A DNA stretch of 64,000 nt from the NCBI RefSeq assembly GCF_024127895.1, contig NZ_JAMYBK010000021.1, positions 21,665-85,664 of the forward strand, in the 5' to 3' direction. The notes under the pieces were generated by a model. The model saw only the letters and a list, made by a program, of their open reading frames with translations, was not told the origin of the DNA and did not search any database. A program made the translations under genes and the position numbers. Below are positions 50,543 to 59,666 of the stretch, in pieces. Origin of the DNA: Pseudomonas guariconensis. Lineage in GTDB: Bacteria > Pseudomonadota > Gammaproteobacteria > Pseudomonadales > Pseudomonadaceae. Each line of letters opens with the position of its first letter. Positions within the stretch are counted from its first letter, which is position 1.

Positions 50543-51418
50543 ATGGTGCAGCGTGACTTGCAGATCGACTGGCTCAAATGTTTCGTCTCGGCCGTCGACA
50601 TGGGCTCGTTGTCGAGCGCGGCTGAAGAAGTCCATCGCTCCCAGTCGGCGGTGAGCATGCAAATCAAGAAACTGGAGAGCGCCATCGGTCGGCAGTTGCT
50701 GATACGAGGCCCTCGGCACCTTGAGCTGACCGCCGACGGGCAGAAGCTCCTGGGGTATGCCCGGCGCATGCTGGACCTGCACGAGGAGGCCAAGGTTGCG
50801 TTTCACGGTGAAGAACTTACCGGCCGCATCCGTCTCGGCGTGCCCGACGACTATGCCACCAGGTACCTCACACCGGTGCTCAAGCGTTTCGCGCCGCGTC
50901 ACGGTGGCGTGGAGATTGAGCTGAATTGCGAACAGTCGTCAGCACTGATCCCCCGTGTGGCAAGCGGGGATCTGGATCTTGCCCTGGTTTCTCGCGACCA
51001 CGCCCGGCGTGGCACTTTTCTCTTTCATGAACCCCTGGTGTGGGTGGGCTCTGCGCAATTCGAGCTGTGGCGCCGGGATCCATTGCCGATTGCGGTTTAT
51101 GAGTCCGCCAACCTGGCACGCCGCAACGCGATCAACTCCCTCGCCTTGCAAGGGCGTCGTTATAAGGTGGTTTACAACAGTTCCAGCCTGGCGGGGCAGT
51201 TCGCTGCCGTCGAAAGCGGATTGGCCGTAGCGGTACTGACCCGCTGCTGCGTTCCAGATCATTTGCAGATACTGGGGCGTGAACATGGCCTGGGGCCACT
51301 GGAGCCAGTCGAAGTGGCCGTCTACCGGAGCCGGGCTTCGCAAAACTCCAAGGCTGTGGACAGCCTCAGGGACCTTCTGATCAGGACGCTCAGATTGTCT
51401 GGCGGAGCGGGGAACTGA
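50543..51418 (+). CDS. LysR-family transcriptional regulator, divergent to EamA gene
   Basis: A 291-residue regulator. The HTH (SLSSAAEEVHRSQSAVSMQIKKLESAIGRQLLIRGPR, core SAVSMQIKKLE) lies at residues 20-55, followed by a substrate-binding-like domain with GRIRLGVPDDYATRYLTPVL. ATG 50543 follows AAAGG at 8 bases. Its closest style is regulators of amino-acid or metabolite exporters, which agrees with the divergent EamA gene. Confidence 0.85.
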   Translation: MVQRDLQIDWLKCFVSAVDMGSLSSAAEEVHRSQSAVSMQIKKLESAIGRQLLIRGPRHLELTADGQKLLGYARRMLDLHEEAKVAFHGEELTGRIRLGVPDDYATRYLTPVLKRFAPRHGGVEIELNCEQSSALIPRVASGDLDLALVSRDHARRGTFLFHEPLVWVGSAQFELWRRDPLPIAVYESANLARRNAINSLALQGRRYKVVYNSSSLAGQFAAVESGLAVAVLTRCCVPDHLQILGREHGLGPLEPVEVAVYRSRASQNSKAVDSLRDLLIRTLRLSGGAGN

Positions 51419-51519
51419 GCAGGTATTCGAGATGGATACGCGGGCGCGAGCAGGCGACGGCGTCGAGGAACTTCGCGCCGGAGGCCTTGGCGCTGCGCGC
51501 GCGACAGTAGTGGATCTAC

Positions 51520-51628
51520 TGATCCCGGGCACCGATTCAGGCGAAAATCCTCGCAGTGAGAAAGGTGCCTGATGAGCAAGCAGCGACGTACTTTCTCCGC
51601 TGAATTCAAGCGAGAGGCCCGCTGCTGA
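51520..51628 (+). mobile_element. IS3-family element remnant (left end and start of OrfA)
   Basis: TGATCCCGGGC at 51520 looks like an IS3-type terminal repeat, which starts with TGA. ATG 51572 follows and encodes MSKQRRTFSAEFKREA, the typical N-terminus of IS3-family OrfA, then breaks into RC-stop at 51628. The rest of the transposase is gone. The stretch 51419-51800 otherwise contains no gene; it holds this remnant and a hairpin near 51703. Confidence 0.75.
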
Positions 51629-51702
51629 GTGGATGTGGAGTATCCAAACGTATGGTTCGCGAGGGTTCAACTTGCAGGCGGGCACCTGGAGGTTGGGAGA
51701 GG

Positions 51703-51728
51703 CCGCAGATCGTGATAACGATCTGCGG
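51703..51728. terminator. Hairpin downstream of mmsA
   Basis: A perfect 11-base stem (CCGCAGATCGT) with loop GATA lies 72 bases past the mmsA stop. No U-tract is visible on the minus strand. Function is inferred from location. Confidence 0.45.
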
Positions 51729-51800
51729 GTGCGAACAGCGTCGGCACCATCAGCCCGACACAAAATGGATTAGCGACGCTGCTCGAACGCTTTGCCGTCC

Positions 51801-53297
51801 TCAGCCGTTGCTGGGGAAGGCGAACTGCGCGGCCTCGTGGCTGGCGCGCTTGGGCCAGCGCTGGGTGATGGCTTTCTTGCGGGTGTAGAAGCGCACGCCG
51901 TCCGGGCCATAGGCGTGCAGGTCGCCGAACAGCGAGCGCTTCCAGCCGCCGAAGCTGTGGTAGGCCACCGGCACCGGCAGCGGCACGTTGACGCCGACCA
52001 TGCCCACTTCGATCTCGTAGCAGAACAGGCGGGCGGCTTCACCGTCGCGGGTGAAGATGCAGGTGCCGTTGCCGTATTCGTGCTCGTTGATCAGCTGCAT
52101 GGCTTCTTCCAGGCTGCCGACGCGGACGATGCAGAGCACCGGGCCGAAGATTTCTTCCTGGTAGATGCGCATGTCGGTGGTGACGTTGTCGAACAGGGTG
52201 CCGCCGACGAAGTAACCATCTTCATGGCCGGCAACGCGGTAGCCGCGGCCGTCCACCACCAGCTTGGCGCCAGCGGCCACGCCGTCGTCGATGTAGCCGA
52301 CCACCTTGTCGCGGGCGGCGGCGGTGACCAGCGGGCCCATGTCCAGGCCGGTGCAGGTGCCGGCGCCGATCTTCAGGCCCTTGATCTGCGGCACGATCTT
52401 CTCCACCAGGGCATCGGCGATCTGGTCGCCTACGCACACGGCGACGGAGATGGCCATGCAGCGCTCGCCGCAGGAACCATAGGCGGCGCCCATCAGCGCA
52501 CTGACGGCGTTGTCGAGGTCGGCGTCGGGCATCAGCACAGCGTGGTTCTTCGCGCCGCCCAGGGCCTGCACGCGCTTGCCGCGCTTGCTGCCTTCGGCAT
52601 AGATGTACTCGGCGATCGGGGTCGAGCCGACGAAGCTGATGGCTTTGACTTCCGGCGCTTCGATCAGCGCGTCCACGGCTTCCTTGTCGCCGTTGACCAC
52701 ATTCAGCACGCCCTTGGGCAGGCCGGCCTGGTGGAACAGTTCGGCGATGAACAGGGTGGAGCTCGGGTCACGCTCGGAGGGCTTGAGGATGAAGGTGTTG
52801 CCGCAGGCGATGGCCAGCGGGTACATCCACAGCGGCACCATGGCCGGGAAGTTGAACGGGGTGATGCCGGCGACCACGCCCAGCGGCTGGAAGTCGCTCC
52901 AGGCATCGATGTTCGGGCCGACATTGCGGCTGTATTCGCCCTTGAGGATTTCCGGGGCGGCACAGGCGTACTCGACGTTCTCGATGCCGCGCTTGAGCTC
53001 GCCGGCGGCGTCTTCCAGGGTCTTGCCGTGCTCTTCGGCGATCAGCTTGGCAATCACCGCCTCGTTGGCTTCCAGCAGTTGCTTGAAGCGGAACAGCACC
53101 TGGGCGCGCTTGGCCGGCGGGGTGTTGCGCCAGGCCGGGAAAGCGGCCTTGGCGGCGTCGATGGCCTGCTGGATGGTGGCGCGGCTGGCCAGGCCGACCT
53201 TGCGCTGGGCTTCTCCGGTGGACGGGTTGAACACGTCCGCGGTGCGGTCTTGCTCAGTGATGCGTTCGCCGTTGATCAGATGCGGGATGGTCGTCAT
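51801..53297 (-). CDS. mmsA: CoA-acylating methylmalonate-semialdehyde dehydrogenase
   Basis: A 498-residue aldehyde dehydrogenase. MTTIPHLINGERI, PFNFPAMVPLWM, the glycine loop VGSTPIAEYIYAEGSKRGKRVQALGGAKNHAVLMPDAD (core FVGSTPIAEY) and the catalytic cysteine in GSCGERCMAIS near residue 284 are the MmsA pattern; the ALGGAKNH phrase separates it from ordinary aldehyde dehydrogenases. It turns methylmalonate semialdehyde into propionyl-CoA with NAD and CoA in valine and propanal metabolism. Unlike the usual Pseudomonas arrangement there is no mmsB partner next to it. A LysR gene is divergent 135 bases away. Confidence 0.92.
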   Translation of the reverse strand: MTTIPHLINGERITEQDRTADVFNPSTGEAQRKVGLASRATIQQAIDAAKAAFPAWRNTPPAKRAQVLFRFKQLLEANEAVIAKLIAEEHGKTLEDAAGELKRGIENVEYACAAPEILKGEYSRNVGPNIDAWSDFQPLGVVAGITPFNFPAMVPLWMYPLAIACGNTFILKPSERDPSSTLFIAELFHQAGLPKGVLNVVNGDKEAVDALIEAPEVKAISFVGSTPIAEYIYAEGSKRGKRVQALGGAKNHAVLMPDADLDNAVSALMGAAYGSCGERCMAISVAVCVGDQIADALVEKIVPQIKGLKIGAGTCTGLDMGPLVTAAARDKVVGYIDDGVAAGAKLVVDGRGYRVAGHEDGYFVGGTLFDNVTTDMRIYQEEIFGPVLCIVRVGSLEEAMQLINEHEYGNGTCIFTRDGEAARLFCYEIEVGMVGVNVPLPVPVAYHSFGGWKRSLFGDLHAYGPDGVRFYTRKKAITQRWPKRASHEAAQFAFPSNG

Positions 53298-53382
53298 TGC
53301 GGTTCCTCGAACGTGAAACTGATGGATGGGCAGCCGGAAACCGGCGGGTGACAGGTGGCTTTCAGCTTGTGCCGATCGTATG

Positions 53383-53431
53383 GGTGAGTTAAATCTTTAT
53401 TTACTTGCATTCACTTATTGGAAAACTCACC
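53383..53431. promoter_or_regulatory. Long-arm dyad GGTGAGTT / AACTCACC before the LysR gene
   Basis: Two 8-base arms in inverted orientation are separated by 33 bases, immediately before the LysR start at 53433. A looped regulator site or chance repeat are both possible. The mmsA/LysR space (53298-53432) holds no gene. Confidence 0.3.
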
Positions 53432-53432
53432 T

Positions 53433-54344
53433 ATGCCGAAGAAGTCCCCACTGAGCCAGGTCAGCGACTTCGATCTGCGCCTGTTGCGGCTGTTCAAGAC
53501 GGTGGCCGAATGCGGCAGCTTCGCTGCGGCGGAGGGCGCGCTGGGCATCAGCCGCTCGGCCATCAGCCTGCACATGAGCGACCTGGAAAAGCGCCTCGGC
53601 ATGCGGCTCTGCCAGCGGGGCCGCGCCGGTTTCGCGCTGACTGACGAGGGGAGGGAAGTGCTGCGCGCCAGCGAGACGGTGCTGGTGGCCATCGAGGGCT
53701 TCCGCAGCGAGGTCAACCAGATGCACCAGCAGTTGCGCGGTGATCTCAACGTCGGGATCGTCAACAACCTGGTAACCCAGCCCCGCATGCGTATCACCCA
53801 GGCGCTCAAGGCCGTGCGTGCCGAAGGGGCCGGGGTGCGCATCAACCTCAGCATGAGTACCCCCGGCGAGATCGAGCGCGGCCTGCTGGACGGCCGCTTG
53901 CATGTGGGCGCCGTGCCACTGATCACGCCCCTGTCGGGGCTGGAGTACAGCCTGCTCTACGAGGAGCGCTCCAACCTCTACTGCAGCCACGAGCACCCGC
54001 TGTTCAAGCGGGCTGCCGAGGTCAGCAACGATGATCTGCGCCACGCCGATGCAGTGGTGCCCAGCTACCGCATGACCGTCGAAGCCATCGGGCTGCACCA
54101 GCTGCTCAACTTCGCCGCCTCGGCCACGGACCGGGAGGGCATCGCCTTCCTGATCCTCACGGGCAGTTACATCGGCTTCCTGCCGGATCACTACGCTGCC
54201 ACCTGGGTGGAGAAGGGCCTGATGGCGCCCTTGAGCCCGGATCGCCTGTTCTTCGACGCCAAGCTGGCGGTCGCGACCCGCAAGGGGCGCCGGCAGAACC
54301 TGATCCTCGAACGCTTCCTCGATTCCCTCCAAGGCACCCGCTAA
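53433..54344 (+). CDS. LysR-family transcriptional regulator next to mmsA
   Basis: A 303-residue regulator. The HTH (SFAAAEGALGISRSAISLHMSDLEKRLGMRLCQRG, core GISRSAISLHMSDLE) lies at residues 28-60. The effector domain has GDLNVGIVNNLVTQP and VGAVPLITPLSGLEY. It stands between mmsA (divergent) and the hydroxyproline cluster (downstream, same strand), so it could control either. Hydroxyproline clusters often use AraC or GntR regulators, so mmsA may be the target. ATG 53433 is chosen over TTG 53418. Confidence 0.82.
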   Translation: MPKKSPLSQVSDFDLRLLRLFKTVAECGSFAAAEGALGISRSAISLHMSDLEKRLGMRLCQRGRAGFALTDEGREVLRASETVLVAIEGFRSEVNQMHQQLRGDLNVGIVNNLVTQPRMRITQALKAVRAEGAGVRINLSMSTPGEIERGLLDGRLHVGAVPLITPLSGLEYSLLYEERSNLYCSHEHPLFKRAAEVSNDDLRHADAVVPSYRMTVEAIGLHQLLNFAASATDREGIAFLILTGSYIGFLPDHYAATWVEKGLMAPLSPDRLFFDAKLAVATRKGRRQNLILERFLDSLQGTR

Positions 54345-54578
54345 GCCCCGCCGCATCTCACTGCCAGCCTTCCCGCAGTCGCCCCGTTCCCTGGAACGGG
54401 CGCGACCGTTCGGTCATTCCCGCAAAAAAGTTTCAGGGCGCGTGTTGACACGAACTTTTGATCGGCCCTAGTCTGAATACAGCGCTGCACACAATGAGAT
54501 GCGCAGTAAAAAATGCAGCGCAAAAATCGATTGCTGACTCTTCTGCCTACAAAAACAACGTTACCGGAGAGATTCAAA

Positions 54579-55424
54579 ATGGCTCGGTTCTTCTCTCGCT
54601 CCATCCGCAGTGTGATCGCTTGTGTCGCCACCGCCGGCGCATTGCTTGCCCAGGCCCCCGCCCAGGCGGCCGAAACTCAAATCTGGAAAGACATTCAAAA
54701 GACCGGTGTATTGCGTTGCGGCGCCGCTGTGGCTGCACCCTATGTCATGCGGGATGCTGCGAGCGGCCAGTACAGCGGCTACTTCGTGGATCTGTGCCGC
54801 GACTTCGGTGAGAAGGTGCTGAAGGTCAAGGTCGAGTTCGTGGATACCAACTGGGACAACCTTGTCGCTGGACTGCAGAGCGGCAAGTGGGACCTGGCCA
54901 TGGCGCTGAACCAGACCCCGGAGCGGGCTCTGGCGGTGTCTTTCTCGGCGCCGGCCACCGACTACCAGGTGTCGCTACTGGTGAACAAGGACAACCCCAA
55001 GTTCGCCGGTGCCGGGAACACTGTCGCCGACTACGACAAGGAAGGCGTCACCTTCGCCGTGATGTCTGGCACCGCCCAGGACAAGGCCATCTCCGCCGTG
55101 CTGAAGAACGCCAGGGTCATGCGCCTGCCCGGCATGGATGAGACCCGCCTGGCGGTGATGTCCCGTCGTGCCGATGTGCTGGTGGACGCCAGTGACACCA
55201 ACCATCTCTTCGCCCTGGCCAACCCTGACTGGGCCAGGGAAGTCCTGCCCAAGCCGGCACTCGCCAAGCAGGGCGTGGCTTTCGGCCTGCGCCGTGACGC
55301 CAGCGCCGCCGACCTGCAGGTGCTGAACATCTACGTCACCCAGCGCCGCGAAACCGGTGAGATCGACGCCCTGGTCGACAAGGCCTCCATGCAGGCCAAC
55401 GCCGAAGAAAAATCCGCCCAGTGA
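54579..55424 (+). CDS. Amino-acid ABC transporter substrate-binding protein (hydroxyproline cluster)
   Basis: A 281-residue periplasmic protein of the HisJ/GlnH family. Residues 1-32 are a signal peptide ending near AQAAE. The mature protein has TGVLRCGAAVAAPYVMRDAASGQYSGYFVDLCRD (core YSGYFVDLCRD), and VDTNWDNLVAGLQSGKWDLAM, the ligand-binding signature. ATG 54579 follows CGGAGAG. A weak TTGACA element at 54445 may be part of its promoter. Because trans-4-hydroxyproline enzymes follow, hydroxyproline or proline betaine-like amino acids are probable ligands. Confidence 0.83.
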   Translation: MARFFSRSIRSVIACVATAGALLAQAPAQAAETQIWKDIQKTGVLRCGAAVAAPYVMRDAASGQYSGYFVDLCRDFGEKVLKVKVEFVDTNWDNLVAGLQSGKWDLAMALNQTPERALAVSFSAPATDYQVSLLVNKDNPKFAGAGNTVADYDKEGVTFAVMSGTAQDKAISAVLKNARVMRLPGMDETRLAVMSRRADVLVDASDTNHLFALANPDWAREVLPKPALAKQGVAFGLRRDASAADLQVLNIYVTQRRETGEIDALVDKASMQANAEEKSAQ

Positions 55425-55477
55425 CCTCTCGTTGACCCCTGAGGGCTCCCTGTGGAGCCCTCCCGGAGAAATTCCCT

Positions 55478-56296
<819 letters not shown>

Positions 56297-56307
56297 GGGG
56301 TGAAGCC

Positions 56308-56979
56308 ATGAACTATCAATTCGACTTCCACTTCCTCAGCGGAAACTTCGGTGTCCTGTGGGACGGCCTGAAGGTGACGCTGGAACTGGCGCTGGTCTCC
56401 AACCTCATCGGGCTGGTGCTGGGATTCGGCCTGTGCCTGCTGACCATGAGCCGCTGGTTTTTCCTGCGCTGGCCGGCCCAGTTGTTCATCGAGTTCTTCC
56501 GCTGCACCCCGGCGCTGCTGCAGATCGTCTGGTTCTTCTACTGCGTGCCGATGCTGTTCAACGTGTTTATCGACCCGGTGGCCATGGGCTTCCTGGCGCT
56601 GGGCCTGAACCTCACCGCATTCAATGCCGAGGCCTATCGCGCCGGCGTCCAGGCGGTGCCGCGCGAACATCTGGATGCCTGTGTCGCCCTGGGCCTGCGT
56701 CCCTGGCAGCGCACCCTGTACGTGGTGCTTCCGCAGGCGTTGCGCAGTGCCCTGCCGGTGCTGATGACCAATGGCATCGGGACCCTCCAGCAGAGTGCGC
56801 TGGTCGCCATCGTCGCGGTTGCCGACCTGATGTACGTGGGCAAGAGCCTGGCCACCGAGGCTTACCGTCCGCTGGAAACCTACACCCTGATCGCCCTGAT
56901 CTACTTCGCCCTGTCGCTGCCGATCGGCCAGTTGGTGCAACTGATCGAGCGTCGCCAGGACGCTGCGGCCGCGCGCTGA
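56308..56979 (+). CDS. Amino-acid ABC transporter permease 1 (hydroxyproline cluster)
   Basis: A 223-residue HisM/GlnP-type permease. The EAA loop region appears as EAYRAGVQAVPREHLDACVALGLRPWQRTLYVVLPQALR (core EHLDACVALGL and VVLPQALR) near residues 110-145. Five hydrophobic helices are visible. It follows the ATPase by 11 bases and precedes the second permease by 10. Confidence 0.87.
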   Translation: MNYQFDFHFLSGNFGVLWDGLKVTLELALVSNLIGLVLGFGLCLLTMSRWFFLRWPAQLFIEFFRCTPALLQIVWFFYCVPMLFNVFIDPVAMGFLALGLNLTAFNAEAYRAGVQAVPREHLDACVALGLRPWQRTLYVVLPQALRSALPVLMTNGIGTLQQSALVAIVAVADLMYVGKSLATEAYRPLETYTLIALIYFALSLPIGQLVQLIERRQDAAAAR

Positions 56980-56989
56980 GGAGAACGCC

Positions 56990-57655
56990 ATGACTATCGA
57001 TTTCTCCATCGTCCTGACTTATTGGCATGTGCTGCTCAAGGGCCTGGCGCTGACTCTCGCCATCACCCTCGGCTGCGCGGTGATCGGCAGTCTGGCCGGG
57101 TTCGTGCTCAGTCTGTTGCGCATCTCACGCATCAAGCTGCTGAAGCTGTCGACCACCCTTTATGTGGAGTTCTTTCGCGGCACGCCGCTGCTGATCCAGC
57201 TGTTCTGGGTGTTCTTCTGCTTTCCGGTGGTCTTCGGCCTGGATATCCCGCCGTACGTATCGGTGATCATCTCGCTCACCCTCTATATGGCCGCCATCAC
57301 CAGCGAGACCTTCCGCGGCGCGCTGAAGTCCATCGCCAGCGAACAGCATGACGCGTGCACCGCCCTGGGCCTGACCTCGCGGGTGAAGGTGCTCTACGTG
57401 ATCTTCCCGCAGGCGCTGCTGCGGGCCATCCCGCCGCTGCTGTCGAACGTGGTCAGCCTGTTCAAGGAGAGTGCGCTGATCTCCTCGGTGGGCATCGCCG
57501 ACCTGATGTTCGTCGGCCAGAACATTTCCAACAGTACGGCCCGGCCGGTCGAGTTTCTCTCCGCCGTCGCCGTCATCTATTTCCTCGTGGCTTTCCCGCT
57601 GACCCGCCTGGTCGGCGTGGTCGAAGCCCGGATGCTCCGGCGCTACGCCTACTAA
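56990..57655 (+). CDS. Amino-acid ABC transporter permease 2 (hydroxyproline cluster)
   Basis: A 221-residue permease with five hydrophobic helices, the FFRGTPLLIQLFWVFF segment near residue 60, and the EAA loop ETFRGALKSIASEQHDACTALGL near residue 105. It partners the permease just upstream. Both are typical of polar amino-acid uptake systems. Confidence 0.87.
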   Translation: MTIDFSIVLTYWHVLLKGLALTLAITLGCAVIGSLAGFVLSLLRISRIKLLKLSTTLYVEFFRGTPLLIQLFWVFFCFPVVFGLDIPPYVSVIISLTLYMAAITSETFRGALKSIASEQHDACTALGLTSRVKVLYVIFPQALLRAIPPLLSNVVSLFKESALISSVGIADLMFVGQNISNSTARPVEFLSAVAVIYFLVAFPLTRLVGVVEARMLRRYAY

Positions 57656-57699
57656 CCCCCGAAAAAGCCCTTCCTGGCCCCACAATCTGGAGAAAATCC

Positions 57700-58578
57700 A
57701 TGCAACTGAAAGGCATCCTGCCCGCCCTGGTCACGCCCTTCGACAAGTCCGGCGCGGTCGATCACGAAACCCTGGCCGCCATCATCGAGTACCAATTGAA
57801 AGCAGGCGTCAGCGGCTTCGTGCCCCTGGGCTCCACCGGCGAGTACTACGCGCTGACCAATGACGAGCGCCGCCAGGTCATGGCGACCGTGAAGGAAGTG
57901 GTGGCTGACCGCGGCGTACTGATCGCCGGCGCCAACGGCTCCTGCACCCGCGAAGTGATCGAGCAGGTCAAGCAGACCCGCGACGCCGGCTACAGCAACC
58001 TGCTGATCGCGCCGCCGTACTACGCGCTGCCGTCCCAGCAGGAACTGATTGGCCACTACCAGGCGATCCTCGATGCGGTACCGGATGTCAACGTGGTGCT
58101 CTACAACTACCCGGTGCGCACCAACGTGGAAGTCGGCTTCGATGTGCTGGAAGCCTTCAAGGACAACCCCCGCGTCATCGCCATCAAGGAAAGCAGCGGC
58201 AACCTGCTGCGCGCCATCGAGATCGGCAACACCTACAAGGACAACTACCAGCTGTCCTGCGGCTCCGACGACCAGGCCCTGGATTTCTTCCTGTGGGGCG
58301 CCAGCAGCTGGATCTGCGGCCCGGCCAACTGCTTCCCGGACCAGGTGGTGGACTTCTACCGCAAGTATTCCTCGGGCGACCTTGCCGGCGCCCAGGCGGT
58401 GATGCGCTCGCTGTTCCCGGTGATGGCCAGCATGGAGTCGGGCAAGTTCATCCAGAAGGTGAAATACGGTTGCGAACTGGCGGGCTTCAAAGCCGGCAAT
58501 GCACGCATGCCGCTGCAACCCCTGACCGATGACGAGAAGGCCGAATTCCGCAAGGTGTTCGAAGCGTCCCAGCGTTGA
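57700..58578 (+). CDS. DapA-family deaminase, probable pyrroline-4-hydroxy-2-carboxylate deaminase
   Basis: A 292-residue aldolase-barrel protein. LPALVTPFDKSGAVD starts the barrel, PLGSTGEYYAL the glycine loop near residue 46, the catalytic tyrosine in VVLYNYPVRT near 133, and the Schiff-base lysine in VIAIKESSGN near 163. In the hydroxyproline pathway the DapA homologue opens and deaminates the pyrroline to alpha-ketoglutarate semialdehyde. The epimerase and D-amino-acid dehydrogenase follow in the same operon, which supports this role. A dihydrodipicolinate synthase or lyase reading is less likely. ATG 57700 lies after TGGAGA. Confidence 0.82.
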   Translation: MQLKGILPALVTPFDKSGAVDHETLAAIIEYQLKAGVSGFVPLGSTGEYYALTNDERRQVMATVKEVVADRGVLIAGANGSCTREVIEQVKQTRDAGYSNLLIAPPYYALPSQQELIGHYQAILDAVPDVNVVLYNYPVRTNVEVGFDVLEAFKDNPRVIAIKESSGNLLRAIEIGNTYKDNYQLSCGSDDQALDFFLWGASSWICGPANCFPDQVVDFYRKYSSGDLAGAQAVMRSLFPVMASMESGKFIQKVKYGCELAGFKAGNARMPLQPLTDDEKAEFRKVFEASQR

Positions 58579-58634
58579 CCCGAAGCCGGCATCGGCTCCC
58601 AATGGGGTCGATGCCGTTTACCGAGAGAGCAGAG

Positions 58635-59666
58635 ATGACCAGCCAAGTTTTCACCTGTATCGAAGGCCACACCGAAGGCATGCCTGTGCGTATGGTGGTG
58701 GGCGGCGCACCGGAGCTGCGCGGCGCGACCATGAGCGAGCGGCGCCGGCATTTCATTGAGGAGTACGACTGGGTCCGTCGGGCGCTGATGCTGGAACCCC
58801 GTGGCCACTCGCACATGTCGGGAACCCTTCTTTATCCCCCGGTCAGCGCCGAGGCCGATTTCAGCCTGCTGTTCATCGAAACCTCCGGCTGCCTGCCGAT
58901 GTGCGGTCACGCCACCCTCGGCTCCATCACCTTCGCCCTGGAAGCGGGCCTGGTGAAGCCGAAGACGCCGGGCCAGGTGGTGGTGGATGTGCCGGCTGGC
59001 CAGATCCGCGCTCGCTACGAGCAGCAGGGCGGCAAGGTCACCTCGGTACGCTTCACCAACGTGCCCGGCTTCCTGCTCTACCAGGACGTGCAGATCTACC
59101 TGCCGCAACTGGGCAAGCTGAAACTCGACATCGCCTACGGCGGCAACTTCTATCCGATCATCGAAGTCCAGGCCAACTACGCCGGCTGCGAGCATTTCAC
59201 CCCCGAGCAACTGCTGGAGTGGGGCAGGGAAGTGCAGCGGCTGGTCAACGCCAGCTTCGATGTGGTGCACCCGGGCGATGCCACGATCCGTGGCGTGAAG
59301 CACTGCATGTGGACCGGCCATCCGCTGGCCCGGGATTCCCATGGACGTGCGGTGGTGATCGCTGGCGACAGCCTGGTGGACCGCTCCCCCTGCGGCACCG
59401 GCACCTCCGCCCGCGTCGCCCAGCGCCATGCACGCGGCTGGCTCGCCGAGGGCGAAGCCTTCCGCCACGAGAGCATCATCGGCAGCCGCTTCACCGGCCG
59501 CGTCGAGGCCACGACCAGCCTGTCGAACGGCGCCGCTGCGGTGTACCCGAGCATCGAAGGCCGCGCCTGGATCACCGGGCGGGCCGAGTTCCACGTGGAT
59601 GACCAGCAGCCATACTGGGATGGTTTTTCACTCGGTGATTTCGTTGGCAAGAAGGGGGCCGCATGA
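58635..59666 (+). CDS. 4-hydroxyproline 2-epimerase (proline racemase family)
   Basis: A 343-residue proline-racemase fold protein. The first active-site cysteine is in PMCGHATLG near residue 93 and the second in DRSPCGTGTSAR near residue 257, so both thiols needed for two-base epimerisation are present. HTEGMPVRMVVGG at the start and RGHSHMSGTLL are family segments. It interconverts trans-4-hydroxy-L-proline and cis-4-hydroxy-D-proline. ATG 58635 is preferred since GAGAG precedes it. Its last 4 bases overlap the dehydrogenase gene. Confidence 0.87.
   Translation: MTSQVFTCIEGHTEGMPVRMVVGGAPELRGATMSERRRHFIEEYDWVRRALMLEPRGHSHMSGTLLYPPVSAEADFSLLFIETSGCLPMCGHATLGSITFALEAGLVKPKTPGQVVVDVPAGQIRARYEQQGGKVTSVRFTNVPGFLLYQDVQIYLPQLGKLKLDIAYGGNFYPIIEVQANYAGCEHFTPEQLLEWGREVQRLVNASFDVVHPGDATIRGVKHCMWTGHPLARDSHGRAVVIAGDSLVDRSPCGTGTSARVAQRHARGWLAEGEAFRHESIIGSRFTGRVEATTSLSNGAAAVYPSIEGRAWITGRAEFHVDDQQPYWDGFSLGDFVGKKGAA

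Noticed and set aside
51792..53351. Plus-strand open frame opposite mmsA (519 codons)
   Set aside because: It is antisense to a firmly identified mmsA; histidine/glycine-rich composition is typical of shadow frames.
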